64,000 nucleotides of DNA from Ignavibacteriales bacterium (GTDB lineage: Bacteria; Bacteroidota; Ignavibacteria; UBA10030). Positions 17,853 to 27,383 of the stretch are shown here, piece after piece; positions within the stretch are counted from its first letter, which is position 1; every line of letters begins with the position of its first letter. Position numbers and translations under genes: made by a program. The stretch lies in NCBI GenBank assembly GCA_016193365.1, contig JACPSI010000017.1, positions 1 to 64,000 on the forward strand, given 5' to 3'. The notes beneath the pieces were generated by a model. It was given only the letters and a program-made list of their open reading frames with translations. It did not search any database and was not told where the DNA came from.

Positions 17853-18363
17853 GCGTCTCAACTCACTGGCTATCCCGTATATGATAACACGGTCCGTTGC
17901 ATCGAGTTTCTACGGCCTGCCCCGAACCACACATGATTTTGATTTCGTTGTGGAAATCCATGCACGTCTTATTCCGAACATCGTTCAAAGTTTCAGCAAG
18001 GATTTCTACGTCAGTCTGGAAGGGATGACAGATGCACTTGAACATAAGACAATGTTTAATGTCGTTCATCATGAAACGGGGATTAAAGTTGATTTTTGGA
18101 TTCTCGATCGGACCAAAGAGTTTGATGTGCTGTGTTTTCAACGTCGTCAAAAGCAAAATTATTTTGGTACAGAAATCTCTATGACCTCGCCGGAGGACCT
18201 TGTTCTCATGAAGTTGTTTTGGATGAAGGAATCTCCTTCTGATAGACATATCAATGATATTAAAGGGATTATAGCTGTCCAGCATAATCTTGAAAAGGAC
18301 TATATGAGACATTGGGCAGAACGCCTTTCGCTTCTCCAATCTTTAAATTCATTCCTGAACTGA
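17833..18363 (+). CDS. Stand-alone nucleotidyltransferase-fold protein
   Basis: About 176 residues with a minimal nucleotidyltransferase core: [22 protein letters not shown] carries the two metal aspartates (DFDFVV) and a third acidic strand (IKVDFWIL). The usual GS before the first helix is RS here (TRSVAS), which may weaken nucleotide binding. The start is uncertain: TTG at 17833 after CAGGAG is used, and TTG at 17788 is an alternative. AT-rich and codon-shifted compared with rpiB and glyA on either side, so the pair may have been inserted into this operon. A toxin-antitoxin-like role is possible but unproven. Confidence 0.7.
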   Translation: MLLLVIERLNSLAIPYMITRSVASSFYGLPRTTHDFDFVVEIHARLIPNIVQSFSKDFYVSLEGMTDALEHKTMFNVVHHETGIKVDFWILDRTKEFDVLCFQRRQKQNYFGTEISMTSPEDLVLMKLFWMKESPSDRHINDIKGIIAVQHNLEKDYMRHWAERLSLLQSLNSFLN

Positions 18364-18380
18364 CGACATGGAATGAAGAT

Positions 18381-19676
18381 ATGAATAATTTAAAACATGG
18401 TGATATCGAGATTTACGGTGCCATTCGAAAAGAAATCAATCGCCAGAACACCAAGTTGGAGCTCATTGCCTCAGAAAACTTCGTGAGCCTTTCAGTTCTC
18501 GAAGCGATGGGGACGGCGTTGACGAACAAGTATGCGGAAGGCTATCCGGGAAAGCGCTATTACGGCGGCTGCGAGTTTGTTGATGTCGTTGAAAACCTTG
18601 CGCGGGACCGTGTCAAAAAACTCTTCGGGGCGGAATATGCAAACGTTCAGCCTCATTCCGGGTCACAGGCGAACATGGCCGTGTATTTCACGTTTTTGAA
18701 ACCCGACGCTACGGTGTTAGGAATGAACCTCTCGCACGGCGGCCACCTGACACATGGATCACCCGTAAATTTTTCCGGTCAGCTGTATAAATTTTCTGCC
18801 TACGGGGTCTCAAAAGATACCGGGATGATAGATTACAACGAGGTTGAAGACATTGCGAAAAAAGAAAAGCCGAAGATGATCACGGTCGGCGCGAGCGCGT
18901 ATTCACGCAACATCGATTATAAAACCTTTCGGACGATTGCCGACCAGGTGGGTGCTTTTTTGTTTGCGGACATCGCTCATCCGGCCGGGCTCATCGCCAC
19001 CGGTTTTCTCAACAACCCTCTTCCCCACTGCCATGTTGTGACATCCACAACGCACAAAACACTCCGTGGCCCACGCGGCGGACTGATCCTCATGGGAAAG
19101 GACTTCGAAAATCCTTTTGGAGCCGTTGCACCTAAATCGGGAAGGAAGAAGATGATGTCGGAATTGATCGATTCCATGGTCATCCCCGGTATCCAGGGCG
19201 GCCCGCTTATGCATGTCATTGCCGCAAAAGCAGTAGGATTTTTCGAAAACCTTCAGCCCGACTTCAAGAAATACTCCGGACAGGTTATTAAGAATGCCCA
19301 AGCTCTCGCCGCCGCTCTGTCAAAAAAAGGTTACAATATTATTTCCGGGGGCACAGACAACCATCTCATGCTCATTGACCTGCGAAGTAAGGACATCACC
19401 GGCAAGGAAGCTCAGGAAACTCTTGATTTGTCCGGAATTACGGTGAACAAGAATGCCGTGCCGTTCGATGACAAATCTCCGCTCATCACGAGTGGAATCA
19501 GGGTCGGTACTCCGGCTCTTACGACAAGAGGGATGAAAGAGCCGGAAATGGAAGCTGTTGGCGAATTCATCGACACCGTGATCACCAACCGAAAACCTGA
19601 TACTTTTGTATCCGTAAGTAACAAAGTAAAAGAGTTGTGTTTAAAGTTCCCATTGTATCCCGAGCTGAGGAATTAG
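18381..19676 (+). CDS. glyA: Serine hydroxymethyltransferase
   Basis: A 431-residue PLP enzyme converting serine and tetrahydrofolate to glycine and methylene-tetrahydrofolate. The PLP lysine is K226 in [23 protein letters not shown] and the folate/substrate segment [11 protein letters not shown] are at 27-68. The ATG at 18381 is chosen over the upstream in-frame start because GGAATGAAG lies before it and the protein then begins as family members do ([15 protein letters not shown]). tatC starts 4 nt downstream. Confidence 0.95.
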   Translation: MNNLKHGDIEIYGAIRKEINRQNTKLELIASENFVSLSVLEAMGTALTNKYAEGYPGKRYYGGCEFVDVVENLARDRVKKLFGAEYANVQPHSGSQANMAVYFTFLKPDATVLGMNLSHGGHLTHGSPVNFSGQLYKFSAYGVSKDTGMIDYNEVEDIAKKEKPKMITVGASAYSRNIDYKTFRTIADQVGAFLFADIAHPAGLIATGFLNNPLPHCHVVTSTTHKTLRGPRGGLILMGKDFENPFGAVAPKSGRKKMMSELIDSMVIPGIQGGPLMHVIAAKAVGFFENLQPDFKKYSGQVIKNAQALAAALSKKGYNIISGGTDNHLMLIDLRSKDITGKEAQETLDLSGITVNKNAVPFDDKSPLITSGIRVGTPALTTRGMKEPEMEAVGEFIDTVITNRKPDTFVSVSNKVKELCLKFPLYPELRN

Positions 19677-19680
19677 AAGC

Positions 19681-20478
19681 ATGCAATCGGTCCTCTCGAA
19701 ATTCTTGAAAACCTCGTCGGCGGATAACGGTGAGTCAAGTCAAAAGGAAATGTCCTTTCTTGAACATCTCGAAGAGTTGCGATGGACGATCCTCAAGGCG
19801 GTCCTTGGAGTTCTCGTTGCCGCGATTGTTTGCGGAATTTATGCCGACTTCATCGTCCAGGATATTCTCCTCCATCCGCTAAGGACTGCGGGGCTCAAGG
19901 CGCAAGTGTTGAGTCCTTACGGAATCGTGTTGCTCTACATGGAAACAGTTTTGATTTGCGGGCTGATCCTGAGCATGCCGAACACGACTTTCTGGCTCTG
20001 GAAGTTTGTGGCCCCGGGTCTGTTGCCGAGTGAGCGGCGGTATATTTCCGGCATCGCGATTTTCACTTCTCTCTGCTTTTTTGCCGGTGTTGCTTTCGGC
20101 TACTTTATTGTGCTGCCCACGTCGCTGAAATTCTTTGCGCAGTTTGGGACGGCCAATATCGACCTCAACATCGCCATCGACCGCTACGTCAGCTTTGTGC
20201 TTGCTCTACTTCTCGGTGCGGGCCTTATTTTTGAGCTCCCCATGGTTTCGTATTTTCTTTCAAAAATGGGGCTGCTCACACCGGCATTTATGCGGCATTA
20301 CCGCCGGCACGCAATCGTTGGCATCTTGATTATTTCAGCTGTCGTCACGCCGACACCGGATATCGTTACACAGGTGCTGTTGGCCATGCCGATGCTCCTG
20401 CTCTATGAACTCAGCATCTTTATCTCGAAGGTCTCGCAGAAAAAAGAGCCAGAGATCCTGAAAGAAGAACAATCGTGA
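19681..20478 (+). CDS. tatC: Sec-independent protein translocase TatC
   Basis: A 265-residue six-helix membrane protein, the receptor of the twin-arginine translocase. The cytoplasmic start FLEHLEELRWTILKAV carries the conserved E/LRxR region, and the helices that follow include LLYMETVLICGLILSMPNTTFWLWKFVAPGL and ISAVVTPTPDIVTQ. A 22-residue polar extension precedes the usual start. tatA is not in the window. A probable Tat substrate (the aminotransferase at 21489-22607) lies nearby on the other strand. It overlaps the next gene by GTGA. Confidence 0.93.
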   Translation: MQSVLSKFLKTSSADNGESSQKEMSFLEHLEELRWTILKAVLGVLVAAIVCGIYADFIVQDILLHPLRTAGLKAQVLSPYGIVLLYMETVLICGLILSMPNTTFWLWKFVAPGLLPSERRYISGIAIFTSLCFFAGVAFGYFIVLPTSLKFFAQFGTANIDLNIAIDRYVSFVLALLLGAGLIFELPMVSYFLSKMGLLTPAFMRHYRRHAIVGILIISAVVTPTPDIVTQVLLAMPMLLLYELSIFISKVSQKKEPEILKEEQS

Positions 20479-21470
20479 ACCTTCTCAGTACGACATCCGC
20501 AACGCTGGATTCCATCAAGGAACCGGTCAGCGCGGAGTTGAAGACGTTTGACCGTTTTTTCCGGGAGGCCATGCGGTCGAAGGTCGGCCTGGTGGATGTC
20601 ATTGCCCGCTACATCATTCGGCAAAAAGGGAAGCGTGTGCGCCCTCTGCTTGTCCTCTTGAGCGCCAAGGTGTGCGGTGATATCGGCGAGAGCACGTATC
20701 GTGCAGCAACCCTCGTAGAGATTCTCCATACAGCCACACTCGTGCACGACGATGTTGTGGACGACGCCGACACGCGCCGCGGCCTGGCGTCGATTAACGC
20801 TGTCTGGAAAAACAAGGTATCGGTGTTGATGGGCGATTACTTGCTCTCACGAGGACTCCTCATCTCTCTCGAACACAACGACTACTATTTTCTTCATTCC
20901 ACGTCCAACGCCGTCAAACGAATGAGCGAAGGCGAGCTGCTCCAGATTCAAAAGAGCCGTCAGCTGAACATCGACGAAGAGACCTATTTGAAAATTATCG
21001 GAGACAAAACGGCTTCTCTGTTCTCAACATGCACGGATATCGGCGCTGCGAGTTCGACGGAAGATTCCGGCAAACGTGAATTGATGCGGAATTTCGGCGA
21101 ATCTATCGGGATGGCGTTCCAGATCCGAGATGATTTGCTTGATTATGAAGGAAGGAAAAGCATCATCGGAAAACCCACGGGGATCGACATCAAAGAGAAG
21201 AAGCTCACTCTCCCCCTGATCCATGCCCTTCACTCAGGCCCCCGCAGGGAAGCTCGTCAAGCATTGCGGCTCATCAAGAATGGTGCGAAACGGAAGGACC
21301 TTGATTGGGTTATCGACTTCGTCAAAGCAGCTGGTGGGATCGACTACGCGTTCGCCAAAGCCGAGCACTTTGCATCACTCGCCCGACACAACCTCACATC
21401 TTTTGCCGATTCTCCTGCGAAACATTCCCTCCTGCAGTTTGTTCATTTCGTCATGGAGCGGACGAGCTAA
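20475..21470 (+). CDS. Trans-polyprenyl diphosphate synthase
   Basis: A 331-residue isoprenyl synthase that extends allylic diphosphates with IPP, giving the side chain of menaquinone or a related quinone. The first aspartate-rich motif is LVHDDVVDDADTRRG, the second FQIRDDLLDYEG; GKRVRPLLVLLSA is the IPP-binding lead. A GTG start overlaps the tatC TGA. No small residue pattern clearly fixes the chain length, so octaprenyl or heptaprenyl synthase (ispB/hepT type) cannot be separated. It ends the plus-strand run, 18 nt from a convergent gene. Confidence 0.9.
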   Translation: MNLLSTTSATLDSIKEPVSAELKTFDRFFREAMRSKVGLVDVIARYIIRQKGKRVRPLLVLLSAKVCGDIGESTYRAATLVEILHTATLVHDDVVDDADTRRGLASINAVWKNKVSVLMGDYLLSRGLLISLEHNDYYFLHSTSNAVKRMSEGELLQIQKSRQLNIDEETYLKIIGDKTASLFSTCTDIGAASSTEDSGKRELMRNFGESIGMAFQIRDDLLDYEGRKSIIGKPTGIDIKEKKLTLPLIHALHSGPRREARQALRLIKNGAKRKDLDWVIDFVKAAGGIDYAFAKAEHFASLARHNLTSFADSPAKHSLLQFVHFVMERTS

Positions 21471-21488
21471 GGCATTCAGGTTGCGTTC

Positions 21489-22607
21489 TTAATGAAGCTT
21501 TCCCTGTTTGGCGGAAGCTCCCAGGACTATTGGTAAAGCCGCTTCAAGTTTCTTCATTTCTTCATCAGTTCCCATGCTCACACGGCACCAGTCTCCATAA
21601 GGTGGGAACGGTCTGGCAACAAGAACCCCATGTTCTTTCATTGCCGGACGAAAGTTTTCGATCTGTTGACCGGAGCGGAAAAAAACAAAATTTCCTTCAG
21701 AGCGCATGTACCTGAGCTCATGTTCATCGAAAAGGCGATACAGCAGCTCCTTCCCTTCCCGGCACTTTTTCTTTGTGAAATCCTGAAAGTCCTTATCCTT
21801 GTAACTTGCGATGGCCCCGCGCAAACCGACGACATTCACGCTCCCCGTCATCAAGCGCTGAAGTTTCCTCATCGTATCAGGCTGGCCAATCCCGAAGCCA
21901 ACTCTCATGCCTGCAAGTCCATGAATCTTCGATGCCGTGCGTGAAACAATAACGTTGTATCCTTTTTGCACGAGAGGCACCATGGAATGGTAATCCGGAT
22001 CCTCGACATATTCGTGGTAGGCTTCGTCGACAAAGACGAGAGCCTGCTTCGACACATCTTCGCAAAAAGACTGCAAGGCTCCGCTCTTTACCAGGGTTCC
22101 GGTAGGGTTATTGGGGTTGCAAACGTAAACGAGCGTCGTTTTGCCCGTAACGCGACGATGCATTTCCGAAAGGTCATGTCTCATGGATTCATCCAACGGA
22201 ACCTGCTGAACCGCCGCACCGATGTTGCGAGCATAATCCACGAGCGACTCAAACGTCGGGTGGGCGGCAACGATTTCCGCTTTTTCCCTGCCCGCGAGCA
22301 ACGGCGCAACTTTGAGAATTTCCGCCGAGCCCGCGCCGACAACGATGTGTTCTTGAGTGACTCCGATAACCTCCGCCATGAGCGCCCGAAATTCCTCCGT
22401 CGGAAGCCCCGTATAAAGATTCCCCTCGTTGAATGCCTCAGCCATTGCTTTCCGTGCCGCGGCAGACGGGCCGTAGGGATTCTCGTTTGATTGCAGTCGT
22501 GCTTCTCCCCCGAGCCGAAGCGCCCTGGCTGGGAATACATTTGCCGGCCCCACAACCTGGGCGGCTACGAGCGCTCCGGTATTCCAAAGCCAACGTCGTC
22601 TATTCAC
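21489..22607 (-). CDS. HisC-like PLP aminotransferase with a Tat signal
   Basis: A 372-residue fold-type I aminotransferase related to histidinol-phosphate aminotransferase: SNENPYGPS, CNPNNPTGTL, VDEAYHEYVED and the PLP lysine in SRTASKIHGLAGMRVGFG are all present. Unlike HisC it starts MNRRRWLWNTGALVAAQVVGPA, a twin-arginine-type export signal. A GTG start at 22607 is chosen because AAAGGAG lies 6 nt upstream; a TTG 6 nt earlier would abut that site. This predicts a folded, PLP-loaded periplasmic enzyme exported by Tat. The substrate is unknown; a role in biosynthesis of histidine is unlikely if it is exported. Confidence 0.8.
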   Translation of the reverse strand: MNRRRWLWNTGALVAAQVVGPANVFPARALRLGGEARLQSNENPYGPSAAARKAMAEAFNEGNLYTGLPTEEFRALMAEVIGVTQEHIVVGAGSAEILKVAPLLAGREKAEIVAAHPTFESLVDYARNIGAAVQQVPLDESMRHDLSEMHRRVTGKTTLVYVCNPNNPTGTLVKSGALQSFCEDVSKQALVFVDEAYHEYVEDPDYHSMVPLVQKGYNVIVSRTASKIHGLAGMRVGFGIGQPDTMRKLQRLMTGSVNVVGLRGAIASYKDKDFQDFTKKKCREGKELLYRLFDEHELRYMRSEGNFVFFRSGQQIENFRPAMKEHGVLVARPFPPYGDWCRVSMGTDEEMKKLEAALPIVLGASAKQGKLH

Positions 22608-22692
22608 AGACAACTCCTTTCATGACCTCCACATTGTTTCCTTTTGGTGGGAACAGATCTAAGGTTGAAGGCGCGGAGAACAATACGAAAAA

Positions 22693-23286
22693 CTAAACGA
22701 ACTCCTTTTCACCGCTCCTTACAACGAGCACTGGACACGGCGCTTTCCGGACGACTTTTTCAGCGGTGCTGCCAAATAAGATGTGTTCCATCCCGCTATG
22801 GCCGTGCGTGGCGATAATAATCAGGTCGATGTCCTCTTCTGTTGCGTACTGGTTGATTTCGTAGAAAGGCTTTCCCGTCCTGACGGAAAAACGTGCGGGG
22901 AGCCTCCGCCCGATTTCTTTTTTCATGAGGGTTTCGAGCTCTTCAGTGCCTCTTTTACGAAGCTCTTCCTCGACATTGGGAAACCCTACCTGGCCAAAGC
23001 TGAAATCGGCAGGATAGATGGCAGGCTCCACAACGTACAACAAATCGACCGACGCCTCGAATTGCCGGGCGAAGGGAATTGCGTATTTGAGCGCGTTCTT
23101 GGAAAACTCGGAGAAATCGATTGGAACGAGAATCCTACTGAGGCGAATTGGGGAGGAGGCTCTGCGAGACTTTCCGCGGGCAGGCCCTTTTGTTGCCTTG
23201 GATTGGGATGGACGGGCGGGTCCGCGTGCCATATTGCGTCTAGATAGTCGGGCAGGCCGTTCAGGTGATTTTTTCTTCTTTGCCAT
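22693..23286 (-). CDS. Universal stress protein (UspA family) with basic N-terminal tail
   Basis: A 197-residue protein with one Usp domain from about residue 48 (SRILVPIDFSEFSKNAL) to the end, including the ATP-binding signature THGHSGMEHILFGSTAEKVV. The first 46 residues are rich in K, R, P and S and are not part of the Usp fold; they could bind nucleic acid or be a flexible tail. The start overlaps the cyclic-nucleotide-binding gene by 26 nt, so the two are translated together; M19 is an alternative start. A stress-signalling role is inferred from the family. Confidence 0.85.
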   Translation of the reverse strand: MAKKKKSPERPARLSRRNMARGPARPSQSKATKGPARGKSRRASSPIRLSRILVPIDFSEFSKNALKYAIPFARQFEASVDLLYVVEPAIYPADFSFGQVGFPNVEEELRKRGTEELETLMKKEIGRRLPARFSVRTGKPFYEINQYATEEDIDLIIIATHGHSGMEHILFGSTAEKVVRKAPCPVLVVRSGEKEFV

Positions 23287-23845
23287 TGGGCTCTTTCTCC
23301 TGTGCCTGAAGTCGATCGAGCTGATTTCTTATTTTGGAAAGTTCCTTGTCCGTTTTTCGCAGTCGCTGCGCGACAATTTCAGCCAATTTGAGGACGATTT
23401 TCGTTCCCAGCCGTGGTTTCTTTTCGATAAGTTCGAACAAATCCGGTCTGAAAAAACCGATCAGCGTGCAGTCCACTTTGCAAATGGCGTTTGCCGAACG
23501 CGGAGATTCGTCGAGTAAAGCAATCTCGCCAAAAAAATCTCCGTCCGTCAGCACAGCAAGCTCTTCTTCCACGCTGTCTTTGCCGGCTAAAGAAATCGAA
23601 ACCTCGCCTTCTTGAATTATATACATCCCGAGCCCCGGATCGCCCATATAGAACACCGGCTCGCCCGCGCGATATTGGCGTTTATGAACAATAGAGGCGA
23701 CTTCCTTCAGCTCGCGTGTGGTGAGGCTTGCAAAAGCAGGAACCTTGCTCAGAACCTCTTCGGTCGAACCTTCCCGGACCATGCGTTCCGAGAAGATGTT
23801 CTTCCAGATCGCGCTTTTACCGACAAATTTTGGAACGACTGCCAT
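23261..23845 (-). CDS. Cyclic-nucleotide-binding (Crp-like sensor) protein without DNA-binding domain
   Basis: A 194-residue protein with a cNMP-binding beta-barrel (about 30-145): VHKRQYRAGEPVFYMGDPGLGMYIIQEGEVSI and the phosphate-binding cassette GDFFGEIALLDESPRSANAIC. The C-terminus is a charged helix (RLRKTDKELSKIRNQLDRLQAQEKE) rather than the winged helix of Crp/Fnr, so it is probably a sensor or adaptor. Translation is coupled to the Usp gene, suggesting they act in one stress response. The ligand cannot be read from the sequence. Confidence 0.86.
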   Translation of the reverse strand: MAVVPKFVGKSAIWKNIFSERMVREGSTEEVLSKVPAFASLTTRELKEVASIVHKRQYRAGEPVFYMGDPGLGMYIIQEGEVSISLAGKDSVEEELAVLTDGDFFGEIALLDESPRSANAICKVDCTLIGFFRPDLFELIEKKPRLGTKIVLKLAEIVAQRLRKTDKELSKIRNQLDRLQAQEKEPNGKEEKIT

Positions 23846-23876
23846 AGTTGTGTTCTTTTGCCATGAGTGCTGGTAA

Positions 23877-23922
23877 AACCTTCCGAAGGTCGTTGAAAAG
23901 CATAGTAAACCTTCGGAAGGTC
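23877..23922. repeat. Paired ACCTTCCGAAGGT palindrome after ilvE
   Basis: ACCTTCCGAAGGT (23878-23890) and its inverted copy ACCTTCGGAAGGT (23909-23921) are separated by 18 nt. The right copy ends 2 nt before the ilvE stop codon (23924-23926) on the minus-strand side. The unit recurs in the porU 3' cluster at 8820-8912. Confidence 0.65.
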
Positions 23923-23923
23923 C

Positions 23924-24844
23924 TTATTGAACGAAATTCAGCCAATCGTGTTTGTCATTTCCGTTTTGCACGACGTCAAAGAAAGCCTTTTGAAGCTCTT
24001 TCGTCACCGGGCCGGGCTTTCCTTCGCCGATCGGGATTCTATCCACGGAACGAATTGGCGTAATCTCCGCCGCCGTGCCGGTGAAAAAGACTTCCTCCGC
24101 GGTGAACAACATCTCGCGCGGGAGCGTCAATTCAACAACAGAATACCCAAGGTCCTTCGCCAGCGTCACGATGGAAGACCTTGTGACTCCCGGAAGAAGT
24201 GCAGCGGCAATGGGTGGCGTAAGCACTGTCTTGTCCCGCACAAGGAAAATATTCTCTCCGCTGCCCTCACTGATGTTTCCCGTCGTATCCAGCGCGATGC
24301 CTTCAACATAGCCGCCGGCGATTGCTTCGAGCTTGATGAGCTGCGAATTCAAATAATTTCCGCCAGACTTTGCGATTGTCGGGAACGTGTTGGGGGCTGC
24401 CCTCTGCCAGGATGATACACAGACATCAATTCCTTTTTCCAGAGCTTCTTTTCCAAGGTACGCTCCCCATTCCCACACGGCAATTGAGACGTCCACGGGG
24501 CAACCTGTAGGGTTGACTCCGACCTCGCCGTATCCCCGGTAAACGATGGGTCTAATGTAACAAGCTTTGAGATTATTTGCACGTATGGTTTCTTTGATTG
24601 CCTGCTCAATCTGCTGTTTTGTATAGGGAATTTCAGCCCGATAAATTTTGCAGGAATCATACAAGCGGCGCAGGTGGGCATCAAGGCGGAAAATCGCCGA
24701 GCCTTTCTTCGTGTCGTAACACCTGATGCCCTCAAACCAGCTGGAGCCGTAATGAATCACGTGGGAAAGGATATGAACCTTTGCGTCATCCCAGTTCGTT
24801 AACGTTCCGTTCATCCATATTTTTTCTACCTTTTTTACAGGCAT
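23924..24844 (-). CDS. ilvE: Branched-chain amino acid aminotransferase
   Basis: A 306-residue fold-type IV PLP enzyme making valine, leucine and isoleucine from their keto acids with glutamate. The PLP lysine K159 lies in [38 protein letters not shown] and [15 protein letters not shown] are the family's substrate and phosphate motifs. The ATG at 24844 has AGAGAGG upstream. It stands 33 nt after the GNAT gene and ends beside a palindromic element. Confidence 0.93.
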   Translation of the reverse strand: MPVKKVEKIWMNGTLTNWDDAKVHILSHVIHYGSSWFEGIRCYDTKKGSAIFRLDAHLRRLYDSCKIYRAEIPYTKQQIEQAIKETIRANNLKACYIRPIVYRGYGEVGVNPTGCPVDVSIAVWEWGAYLGKEALEKGIDVCVSSWQRAAPNTFPTIAKSGGNYLNSQLIKLEAIAGGYVEGIALDTTGNISEGSGENIFLVRDKTVLTPPIAAALLPGVTRSSIVTLAKDLGYSVVELTLPREMLFTAEEVFFTGTAAEITPIRSVDRIPIGEGKPGPVTKELQKAFFDVVQNGNDKHDWLNFVQ

Positions 24845-24877
24845 GAGAAGCCTCTCTGTTAGTTTATTCGCGTCTGT

Positions 24878-25996
24878 TTAGATAGCTATGTCGTACAATC
24901 GGTACTTCTTGTATAACTCTCCGTTCATCGCCTCCGCCGCCCGGTTCATCATCACATTATTTTCCAGAACCCAGCTTGCTTCTCCGTAATCGTAGCCCAG
25001 AGGCTTCGCCCGCGCCGCCGTCTCGTAGAAGAGCGCCCCCGCGGCCCCCGTGTTCAGATACTCCGGCAACACACCCAACACGATTACCCTCGCCAGGTCG
25101 ATTTGTTTCTTTTTTGTCATGAGATGAAACAATCCTGGCAGCAGCCTCCCCTTCTTGTTATGCTTTAATGCGATATTGATATCGGGCAGTGATAACGCAA
25201 ACCCGATGGTTTTCCCTTTGGACTCCGCAAAAATAACAAGGTCCGGAACAACCACGGGTTTCAAATCAGCTGCAAGCGCTTCGATTTCTTCCCCCGTCAT
25301 CGGTACGGCTCCCCAGTTTTTTTGCCAGGCGCGGTTGAAAATATCCTTGATGCGCACGACTTCTTCTTCGAACCGTTTCATGTCGAGCGACCGAAACGTC
25401 AGACCCTGGCGGCGTTTGACAATGTCGTTGGCACGAACGATTTTCTCCGAATACACTGTTTGCTGGCTGAGTTTGTATGAAAACAAATCCATCACCTTGT
25501 GAAACCCATAAGCCTCTACGAGATGTGCGTAATACGGAGGATTGTACGGCATGAGGACGGCAGGGCTGTATTGAAATCCCTCGATCAACAACCCAATCTC
25601 GTCATTGACCGAAGGTGATGCCGGCCCTCGCATAGTGTCCATCCCATGAGACTTCAAAAAGTTTTTTGCAGTATCGAAAAGCGTTGTGGCAACAGACTGG
25701 TCATCGATGCTCTCAAAAAATCCAAAAAAACCGACCTTGTCGTTGTGTTCCTTGTTATGATTATGATTGACAATCGCTCCGATCCTTCCCACCATTTCGC
25801 CATTCCGCTCGGCAATGTAAAACTCTGCATCCGCGTGTTGATAAAAGGGGTTCTTCTTCCTGTCCATGAGTTTCTTGCGGTCCATCAGCAAGGGCGGGAC
25901 CCAATGCGGATCGTTCTTGTAAATTTTCCAGAGGAACTTGATGAAAGCGTTTGTATCGGAGCTTGTTTTGACGGGGCGGACAGTGACTGTGCTCAT
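24878..25996 (-). CDS. GNAT-fold acyltransferase, candidate ceramide synthase (bCerS-like)
   Basis: A 372-residue protein of the long GNAT type found with bacterial sphingolipid genes. It has an N-terminal segment FIKFLWKIYKNDPHWVPPLLMDR, a central acyl-CoA fold (FYIAERNGEMVGRIGAIVNHNHN) and a C-terminal RVIVLGVLPEYLNTGAAGALFYE, where the acyl-donor loop of GNATs lies. The ATG at 25996 is preferred to the upstream in-frame start, which would run back into a terminator region. It is next to the serine palmitoyltransferase gene; in Caulobacter a GNAT protein N-acylates the long-chain base. That function is inferred here. Alternative: a generic N-acetyltransferase. Confidence 0.75.
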   Translation of the reverse strand: MSTVTVRPVKTSSDTNAFIKFLWKIYKNDPHWVPPLLMDRKKLMDRKKNPFYQHADAEFYIAERNGEMVGRIGAIVNHNHNKEHNDKVGFFGFFESIDDQSVATTLFDTAKNFLKSHGMDTMRGPASPSVNDEIGLLIEGFQYSPAVLMPYNPPYYAHLVEAYGFHKVMDLFSYKLSQQTVYSEKIVRANDIVKRRQGLTFRSLDMKRFEEEVVRIKDIFNRAWQKNWGAVPMTGEEIEALAADLKPVVVPDLVIFAESKGKTIGFALSLPDINIALKHNKKGRLLPGLFHLMTKKKQIDLARVIVLGVLPEYLNTGAAGALFYETAARAKPLGYDYGEASWVLENNVMMNRAAEAMNGELYKKYRLYDIAI

Positions 25997-26022
25997 AGGG
26001 CAGAGCTGCGAGTGACAAAAGC

Positions 26023-26055
26023 AAAAAAGCCGCGGCACCCGTCGGCACTGCGGCT
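26023..26055 (-). terminator. Intrinsic terminator between the SPT and GNAT genes
   Basis: On the minus strand AGCCGCAGTGCC pairs with GGTGCCGCGGCT (one mismatch, two G-T pairs) around a GACG loop, followed by six T (26023-26028). It lies 41 nt after the serine palmitoyltransferase stop and 27 nt before the GNAT start, so it should reduce read-through between the two. Confidence 0.7.
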
Positions 26056-26096
26056 TCCATCATGAAAGCGCCTGAAGAGAAAAATGAGGCCCATCG

Positions 26097-27311
26097 TTAA
26101 TGAATAACCCCGAGCTTCTTACCAACGGCCCCGAACACGTCGAGGATCCTGTTCAAATGCTCATCCTCGTGCGTTGCCATATAGCTCGTCCGGAGCATTT
26201 CCATTCCCGGCGGAACTCCCGGCCGGATGAAGGCATTCACGAAAACGCCGGCTTCAAACAGATGCTTCCACATCACCAGGACTTTTTCTGTATCGCCGAT
26301 GATGACGGGGACCACCGCAGAGTCGTGTTCCCCGACGCGGAAACCCATGGCGTTAAAACCTTCGCGCATTTTGCGGGCGTTTTTCATCAGCCGGTCGATG
26401 CGTTCGGGTTCCTTCTCCAGAATATCTAGGGCGGCCAAAGCCGCAGCAACGGAGGCAGGCGTGGGGCTCGCGCTGAAAATCAGTGCGGGTGCGTGGTGCT
26501 TGAGATAGTTGATCACCGGCCGGTCTCCGACCACAAATCCGCCAAGTGATGCAAACGTCTTGCTAAAGGTCCCCATGGTAAGGTCTGTTTCTTTTTCGAG
26601 GCCATAATGACTTGCAGTTCCCCTCCCGCCTTTGCCTATGACTCCGACTGCGTGCGCGTCGTCGACGAGGATTTTTGCATTGTATTTCCTGGCGACGCGG
26701 ACCATGTTGGGCAAATCGACGATCTCTCCTGAGGTACTGAAGACACCGTCAGAAACAATGAGTTTCGGAGCCCCGGCGGGTAGCTTGGACATAACAAGTT
26801 CGAGGTGTTTCATGTCGTTGTGCTTGTAACGAACGACTCCTTGCTGGTCATCATCGATGTACGATGCCGCGCCCGCAGCCATGAGATTGCCAGCAACTAT
26901 ACACGCGTGGTTGTCTTTGTCTGAAACCACAAATTCGCCCCTTTGAACAAGCGTCGGGATAATTCCTTGGGCTGTCTGGTACCCTGTGCTGTAGAGAAGG
27001 CAATCCTCCTTGCCGAAGAATTTTGAAAGCCTTTGTTCAAGTTCAACGTGGAGATCAAGAGTTCCTGTGAGATACCGTGAGCCGGAACAACCGGTGCCGT
27101 ATTTCTGCACAGCCCGGGTGGCAGCTTCTTTGACCTTCGGGTGTGCGGTTAAACCGAGGTAATTGTTGGAGCCGGCCATGATGACCTTCCTGCCTTCAAT
27201 CATAACCACCGGCCCTTCGTTTTCCGAGATCGCATGGAAGTACGGATACAAACCCATCGCTTTTGTTTCATCAGCACGCGTAAAACTTCGACATTTATCG
27301 AACAAATCCAA
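26097..27311 (-). CDS. spt: Serine palmitoyltransferase (alpha-oxoamine synthase)
   Basis: A 404-residue alpha-oxoamine synthase. SPT condenses serine with a fatty acyl thioester to 3-ketosphinganine, the first step of sphingolipid synthesis. The PLP lysine is K251 in [23 protein letters not shown] (217-226) and the PLP-stacking histidine in DKDNHACIV (135) are present. The N-terminus ([22 protein letters not shown]) matches bacterial SPT better than Kbl or BioF. A TTG start at 27311 is used because TTGAGGAG lies 8-9 nt upstream. An acyltransferase and an SDR gene lie on either side. Glycine C-acetyltransferase remains a less likely alternative. Confidence 0.86.
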   Translation of the reverse strand: MDLFDKCRSFTRADETKAMGLYPYFHAISENEGPVVMIEGRKVIMAGSNNYLGLTAHPKVKEAATRAVQKYGTGCSGSRYLTGTLDLHVELEQRLSKFFGKEDCLLYSTGYQTAQGIIPTLVQRGEFVVSDKDNHACIVAGNLMAAGAASYIDDDQQGVVRYKHNDMKHLELVMSKLPAGAPKLIVSDGVFSTSGEIVDLPNMVRVARKYNAKILVDDAHAVGVIGKGGRGTASHYGLEKETDLTMGTFSKTFASLGGFVVGDRPVINYLKHHAPALIFSASPTPASVAAALAALDILEKEPERIDRLMKNARKMREGFNAMGFRVGEHDSAVVPVIIGDTEKVLVMWKHLFEAGVFVNAFIRPGVPPGMEMLRTSYMATHEDEHLNRILDVFGAVGKKLGVIH

Positions 27312-27354
27312 CCGGGGAACTCCTCAAGAGCGAGAGAAAGGAAAGTTGTGCGCT

Positions 27355-27383
27355 TTGCTTGCGAAAAGTTTTTTGAATATACT
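27355..27383 (+). promoter_or_regulatory. Rightward promoter of the SDR gene
   Basis: TTGCTT (27355-27360) and TATACT (27378-27383) are separated by exactly 17 nt. The start is predicted near 27390, 46 nt before the coding start. Its -10 overlaps that of the opposed promoter at 27376-27404. Confidence 0.6.
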
